Assembly: GCF_022370755.2 (NCBI RefSeq)
Contig: NZ_CP092364.2
Coordinates: 620,001 to 684,000, forward strand
From: Mycolicibacterium goodii
GTDB taxonomy: Bacteria; Actinomycetota; Actinomycetes; Mycobacteriales; Mycobacteriaceae
Direction of reading: 5' to 3'
Length of the DNA: 64,000 nt
Of this stretch, positions 60,785 to 64,000 are shown one piece after another (the stretch's first letter is position 1; each line of letters opens with the position of its first letter). The notes under the pieces were generated by a model that saw only the letters and a list, made by a program, of their open reading frames with translations, made no database searches and was not told the DNA's origin. The position numbers and the translations under genes were made by a program.

Positions 60785-62176
60785 ATGCGCATCGCCAGGC
60801 ACGTCAGTGAGCTCATCGGTAACACCCCGCTGGTCCGGCTGAACTCGGTGGTTCCCGAGGGGTCCGGTCTGGTGGCGGCAAAGATCGAGTACCTCAACCC
60901 CGGCGGCAGCGCCAAGGATCGCATCGCGGTCAAGATGATCGACGCCGCCGAGGCCAGCGGTGAGCTCAAGCCGGGCGGCACCATCGTCGAACCCACGTCC
61001 GGCAACACCGGCGTCGGCCTGGCCATCGTGGCCCAGCAGCGCGGCTACAAGTGCGTCTTCGTCTGCCCCGACAAGGTCAGCGAGGACAAGCGCAATGTCC
61101 TGCGCGCGTACGGCGCCGACGTCGTGGTGTGCCCGACGGCGGTTCCGCCGGACCACCCCGACAGCTACTACAGCGTCTCCAACCGCCTGGTCACCGAGAT
61201 CGAGGGCGCCTGGAAACCGGACCAGTACTCCAACCAGATGGGCCCGGCCAGCCACTACGAGACCACCGGCCCCGAGATCTGGGAAGACACCGAAGGCAAG
61301 ATCACCCACTTCGTCGCGGGTGTCGGCACCGGCGGCACGATCACCGGCACCGGCCGCTACCTCAAGGAGGTCTCGGGCGGCAAGGTGAAGATCATCGGCG
61401 CCGACCCGGAAGGCTCGGTGTACTCGGGCGGCACCGGCCGGCCCTACCTCGTCGAAGGTGTGGGTGAGGATTTCTGGCCCACCGCCTACGACCCGACGGT
61501 TCCCGACGAGATCATCGCGGTCTCGGACGCCGACTCGTTCGACATGACCCGCCGGTTGGCGCGCGAAGAGGCTCTGCTGGTCGGTGGCTCGTGCGGCATG
61601 GCCGTCGTCGCGGCCATCGAGGTTGCCCGCAAGGCCGGCCCCGACGCCGTGGTCGTGGTGCTGCTACCCGACGGCGGACGCGGCTACCTGTCGAAGATCT
61701 TCAACGACGCCTGGATGTCGTCCTACGGCTTCCTGCGCAACCGGCTCGACGGCAGTGTCGAGAAGACCGTCGGCGACGTGCTGCGTGGCAAGTCGGGTGC
61801 GCTGCCGGATCTGGTGCACACCCATCCGTCGGAGACCGTGCGCGACGCGATCGGGATCCTGCGCGAGTACGGCGTGTCGCAGATGCCCGTGGTCGGCGCG
61901 GAACCGCCCGTGATGGCCGGTGAGGTCGCGGGCAGCGTGTCCGAGCGCGAGCTGCTCTCGGCGGTGTTCGAGGGACGGGCCAAGCTGGCGGACGCGGTCG
62001 CCGAGCACATGAGCCCGCCGCTGCCGCTGATCGGCGCCGGTGAACTCGTCAGCACGGCCGCCAAGACCCTCCGCGAATCCGACGCCGTGATGGTGGTCGA
62101 GGACGGTAAGCCCGTCGGCGTGCTGACCAGGCACGATCTGCTCGGCTTCCTGTCCGAGGGCGGCTACCGGCACTAG
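60785..62176 (+). CDS. cbs: cystathionine beta-synthase
   Basis: The 463-residue PLP enzyme has lysine 44 in NPGGSAKDRIAVKM for the Schiff base, phosphate-binding TSGNTGVGLA and GVGTGGTITGTGRYL loops, and two C-terminal CBS domains (about 335-460) that bind adenosyl compounds in homologues. It condenses serine or O-acetylserine with homocysteine to cystathionine, the first step of reverse transsulfuration, in the cytoplasm. Matches Rv1077. It shares the thiol theme with the cysteine dioxygenase-rhodanese pair 10 kb away. Confidence 0.96.
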   Translation: MRIARHVSELIGNTPLVRLNSVVPEGSGLVAAKIEYLNPGGSAKDRIAVKMIDAAEASGELKPGGTIVEPTSGNTGVGLAIVAQQRGYKCVFVCPDKVSEDKRNVLRAYGADVVVCPTAVPPDHPDSYYSVSNRLVTEIEGAWKPDQYSNQMGPASHYETTGPEIWEDTEGKITHFVAGVGTGGTITGTGRYLKEVSGGKVKIIGADPEGSVYSGGTGRPYLVEGVGEDFWPTAYDPTVPDEIIAVSDADSFDMTRRLAREEALLVGGSCGMAVVAAIEVARKAGPDAVVVVLLPDGGRGYLSKIFNDAWMSSYGFLRNRLDGSVEKTVGDVLRGKSGALPDLVHTHPSETVRDAIGILREYGVSQMPVVGAEPPVMAGEVAGSVSERELLSAVFEGRAKLADAVAEHMSPPLPLIGAGELVSTAAKTLRESDAVMVVEDGKPVGVLTRHDLLGFLSEGGYRH

Positions 62177-62551
62177 CGGTCCCACCCGCACCGTGCGCGC
62201 GGATCCCGCGTGCACGGCGTGGAATGCCGTGCGCTCAGCGCCTTCCCAGGTAAGGTGAGCTCGCTCAGGGCTAGCAAACCCGACCTGGAAGGCGTCATGA
62301 CCGGCCACACACGACCGACCGCGGTCTGGTCGTGCGCGTCCGGAAGGTGGCCCTACCCGCGGGCGACCGTGCCGACGCGGGTCCGGACGGCAGCCCGGAT
62401 GTCACCCCAGAAGTCCATGTCGAAGCAGGTAACAACGGCCACGGCGATGCGTAATCTGCCTGTGGAGTTGTTCGTTCGCGCCGCATCCAGGCGCTGGTAG
62501 AAACGCGCGGCCGTGCCGCGGTCGCTATCCGAGGTGAGGAGAGCTTGCAAC
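62177..62551. other. intergenic region between cbs and proline-rich membrane protein
   Basis: These 375 bases hold no strongly supported gene. A minus-strand frame at 62353-62550 with a TTG start could encode 65 residues with ordinary composition (DRGTAARFYQRLDAARTNN...DMDFWGDIRAAVRTRVG), but its start overlaps the leader of the next gene and no ribosome site is evident. It may be a remnant. The plus-strand promoter of the next gene must lie here. Confidence 0.4.
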
Positions 62552-63712
62552 GTGACTGATCAGCCGTCGGGCAATAACCCGCCGCCGCAGGACGGCGGCT
62601 ATCCACCACCGCCGCCGGACGGCGGCTATCCACCACCGCCGCCGGACGGCGGTTACCCACCTCCGCCGCCGGACGGCGGTTACCCGCCTCCGCCGCAGGG
62701 CGGCTATCCCCCTCCACCGCAAGGCGGTGGCTACCCGCCGCCGCCGTCGCCAGGGGGCTATCCGCCTCCGCCGCAGAGCGGATTCCCGCCGCCGCAAGGC
62801 GGTTTCCCGCCACCCCCGCCCCCGCCGGGCGGTGGTGGTTACCCGCCGCCGCCTCCGCCGGGAGCCGCCGGCTACCCACCGCCGCCCAGCTATCCGGGCG
62901 GACCCGGCGCGGGGTACCCGCCCGCGGGCGGGTACGGGCAGCCCGGCGGTTACGCGCCGGTGGGTGCGCCGAGCTTCGGTGGCGGATATAGCATCGGCGA
63001 CGCATTCTCGTGGGCCTGGAACAAGTTCTCCAAGCACGCCGTCGAGATGATCGTTCCCGCACTGGTGTTCGGGCTGATCTACCTGATCGTGCAGGGCATC
63101 GTCAATGCGGTCACCGGTTCGTTCTCCGCTGCCGGATCGTCGGACGGCTTCGAGCTGTCGATGGGAAGCGGCGACATCATCGCCTCCGTCATCGGTGGCA
63201 TCATCACGCTTGTCGTCACCGCGGTGATCCAATCCGCTTACATCAGCGGTGTTCTGGAGATCGCCAACGGACAACCGGTGACCATCGGGTCGTTCTTCAA
63301 GCCGCGCAACGTCGGTGACGTCATCATCGCGACGGTGATCGTCGGCGTCCTGAACTTCCTGGTTGCCGCCGTCCTGCTGCTTCCCGGACTGTTCGTACCG
63401 GGCTACCTGTTCGTCGGGATCCCGGTGCTGCTGATCGCCTCGGTGATCATCGCCGTGCTCTTCCTGTTCACAACGGTCGCGGTGCTCGATCGCAACCTCA
63501 GCGGTGTCGATGCGGTCAAGACGAGCTTCGAGATCAGCAAGGCCAACTTCGGCACGGTGTTCCTGACCGCCGTGGTGATCTTCCTGCTGATGCTCGCCGG
63601 CGCCATCGCTTGCGGCATCGGCCTTCTGGTGGCCTACCCGGTGGTGGCGCTCATCGAGGTGTACGCGTTCCGTCGCCTCACCGGGGCGCCGGTGGCCCCA
63701 CCCACGCAGTGA
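62552..63712 (+). CDS. proline/glycine-rich membrane protein
   Basis: The 386-residue protein from GTG 62552 has an N-terminal ~140 residues of GGYPPPPPD-type repeats, a flexible collagen-like cytoplasmic arm, followed by about six membrane helices (residues ~160-370) with YSIGDAFSWAWNKFSKHAVEMI before the first. The membrane part looks like the DUF975/DUF4013-type family; M. tuberculosis Rv2560 has a similar build. GAGGAGAGC precedes the start. Role unknown; the Pro-rich arm may bind partners. It lies between cbs and pra. Confidence 0.85.
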   Translation: MTDQPSGNNPPPQDGGYPPPPPDGGYPPPPPDGGYPPPPPDGGYPPPPQGGYPPPPQGGGYPPPPSPGGYPPPPQSGFPPPQGGFPPPPPPPGGGGYPPPPPPGAAGYPPPPSYPGGPGAGYPPAGGYGQPGGYAPVGAPSFGGGYSIGDAFSWAWNKFSKHAVEMIVPALVFGLIYLIVQGIVNAVTGSFSAAGSSDGFELSMGSGDIIASVIGGIITLVVTAVIQSAYISGVLEIANGQPVTIGSFFKPRNVGDVIIATVIVGVLNFLVAAVLLLPGLFVPGYLFVGIPVLLIASVIIAVLFLFTTVAVLDRNLSGVDAVKTSFEISKANFGTVFLTAVVIFLLMLAGAIACGIGLLVAYPVVALIEVYAFRRLTGAPVAPPTQ

Positions 63713-63736
63713 GCCGGTAGGTCCGAGCGTTCTCAG

Positions 63737-63778
63737 CGGCGCCCACGGTGCGAGTTTCACGCAGCGTGGGCGCCGTTT
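63737..63778 (+). terminator. hairpin between proline-rich genes
   Basis: GGCGCCCACG (63738-63747) and CGTGGGCGCC (63765-63774) are perfect complements with a 17-base loop, followed by GTTTCG. Confidence 0.7.
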
Positions 63779-63797
63779 CGCATGGGATCATCTACGC

Positions 63798-64000
63798 ATG
63801 ACCCAGCCGCCGCCGCAGGGCCCACCATCGGCTCCCTATGGCCCCGTCCCCAACCCGGGTCCCTATGCGGGCCCCAACCCGGGACCGGGTGGTTATCCGC
63901 CACCCGCGCAGTGGAATCCCAACCAGGCCCCCGGCCGGTACGGACCGCCCAACGTGCCGAATCCGCAGGCATACACCCCATGGCTCGACCGGGTGATCGC
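63798..64000 (+). CDS. pra: proline-rich antigen Pra homologue (3' partial)
   Basis: The frame from ATG 63798 runs off the window. The first 55 residues are Pro/Gly-rich (MTQPPPQGPPSAPYGPVPN...), then YTPWLDRVIA begins, the opening of an RDD-type membrane domain, as in mycobacterial Pra (Rv1078), which follows cbs in M. tuberculosis. Only about 67 residues are visible. The family is a proline-rich antigen of the membrane. Confidence 0.85.
   Translation, partial: MTQPPPQGPPSAPYGPVPNPGPYAGPNPGPGGYPPPAQWNPNQAPGRYGPPNVPNPQAYTPWLDRVI

Noticed and set aside
62570..62900. tandem DNA repeats that might suggest a satellite or CRISPR-like array
   Set aside because: The repeats are in frame and encode GGYPPPPP units of the membrane protein; no spacers of constant length exist.
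1..64000. tRNA, rRNA, insertion sequence, CRISPR array, polyketide or secretion-system cluster
   Set aside because: Reading both strands showed no cloverleaf with CCA end, no transposase motif, no terminal inverted repeats with target duplication and no such clusters; small structured RNAs other than the riboswitch could still be missed.

Overview
The window is high-GC actinobacterial chromosome, and gene content and order point to a fast-growing mycobacterium, most likely Mycobacterium (Mycolicibacterium) smegmatis or a close relative. Two blocks support this. At 5.8-9.7 kb the gene set amiC / amiA-amiD-amiS-acetamidase matches the inducible acetamidase locus known from M. smegmatis. From about 27.6 kb to the right edge the order follows M. 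tuberculosis Rv1057-Rv1078 (beta-propeller, fadD14, DapB-like oxidoreductase, two patatins, lpqV, cysteine dioxygenase, rhodanese, Rv1069c, echA8, echA9, Rv1072, fadA3, Rv1075c, lipU, cbs, pra), with extra genes inserted. These assignments rest on remembered families and synteny; no database search was run.

Left part (1-19 kb): a 5'-truncated alpha/beta hydrolase, a Tat-exported GH16 glucanase, small acidic proteins, a hydrolase/TetR divergent pair, the acetamidase locus, a cytochrome b-molybdopterin oxidoreductase fusion, and two small secreted proteins. Then comes a TetR gene followed by a translationally coupled operon of GT1 glycosyltransferase, maltokinase/glucosamine-kinase-like enzyme and SIS-domain sugar isomerase. 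Next is a TMEM165/GDT1-family manganese exporter candidate behind a recognisable yybP-ykoY (Mn2+) riboswitch, and a DUF4193 zinc-ribbon protein.

Middle (19-41 kb): an ornithine N-acyltransferase-like GNAT, a large secreted alanine-rich protein with operator-like repeats and a SigF-like promoter upstream, a frameshifted AhpD-like gene, an amino-acid ABC transporter (binding protein fused to permease, plus ATPase), a DUF3060 protein, a peptidoglycan amidase, the MmpL3-accessory-type beta-propeller (MSMEG_5308/Rv1057 type), a CitA/DcuS-type two-component system flanked by PutP- and DctA-type transporters, a TetR/SDR divergent pair with a clear operator, and a divergent oxalyl-CoA decarboxylase / acyl-CoA ligase pair.

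Right part (41-64 kb): FadD14, a DapB-like oxidoreductase behind a consensus KstR box, a zinc alcohol dehydrogenase, two patatins whose stop codons abut, an S15/CocE hydrolase, LpqV, a cysteine dioxygenase-rhodanese pair, enoyl-CoA hydratase and 3-hydroxyisobutyryl-CoA hydrolase genes, a YccA/Bax-inhibitor protein, PurT, FadA3, a GDSL esterase, LipU, cystathionine beta-synthase and two proline-rich membrane proteins, the last cut by the window end. No tRNA, rRNA, insertion sequence, prophage or CRISPR array was seen.

Recurrent themes are small exported Cys-containing proteins in at least two paralogous families, many TetR regulators with palindromic operators in divergent promoters, and lipid/CoA metabolism.
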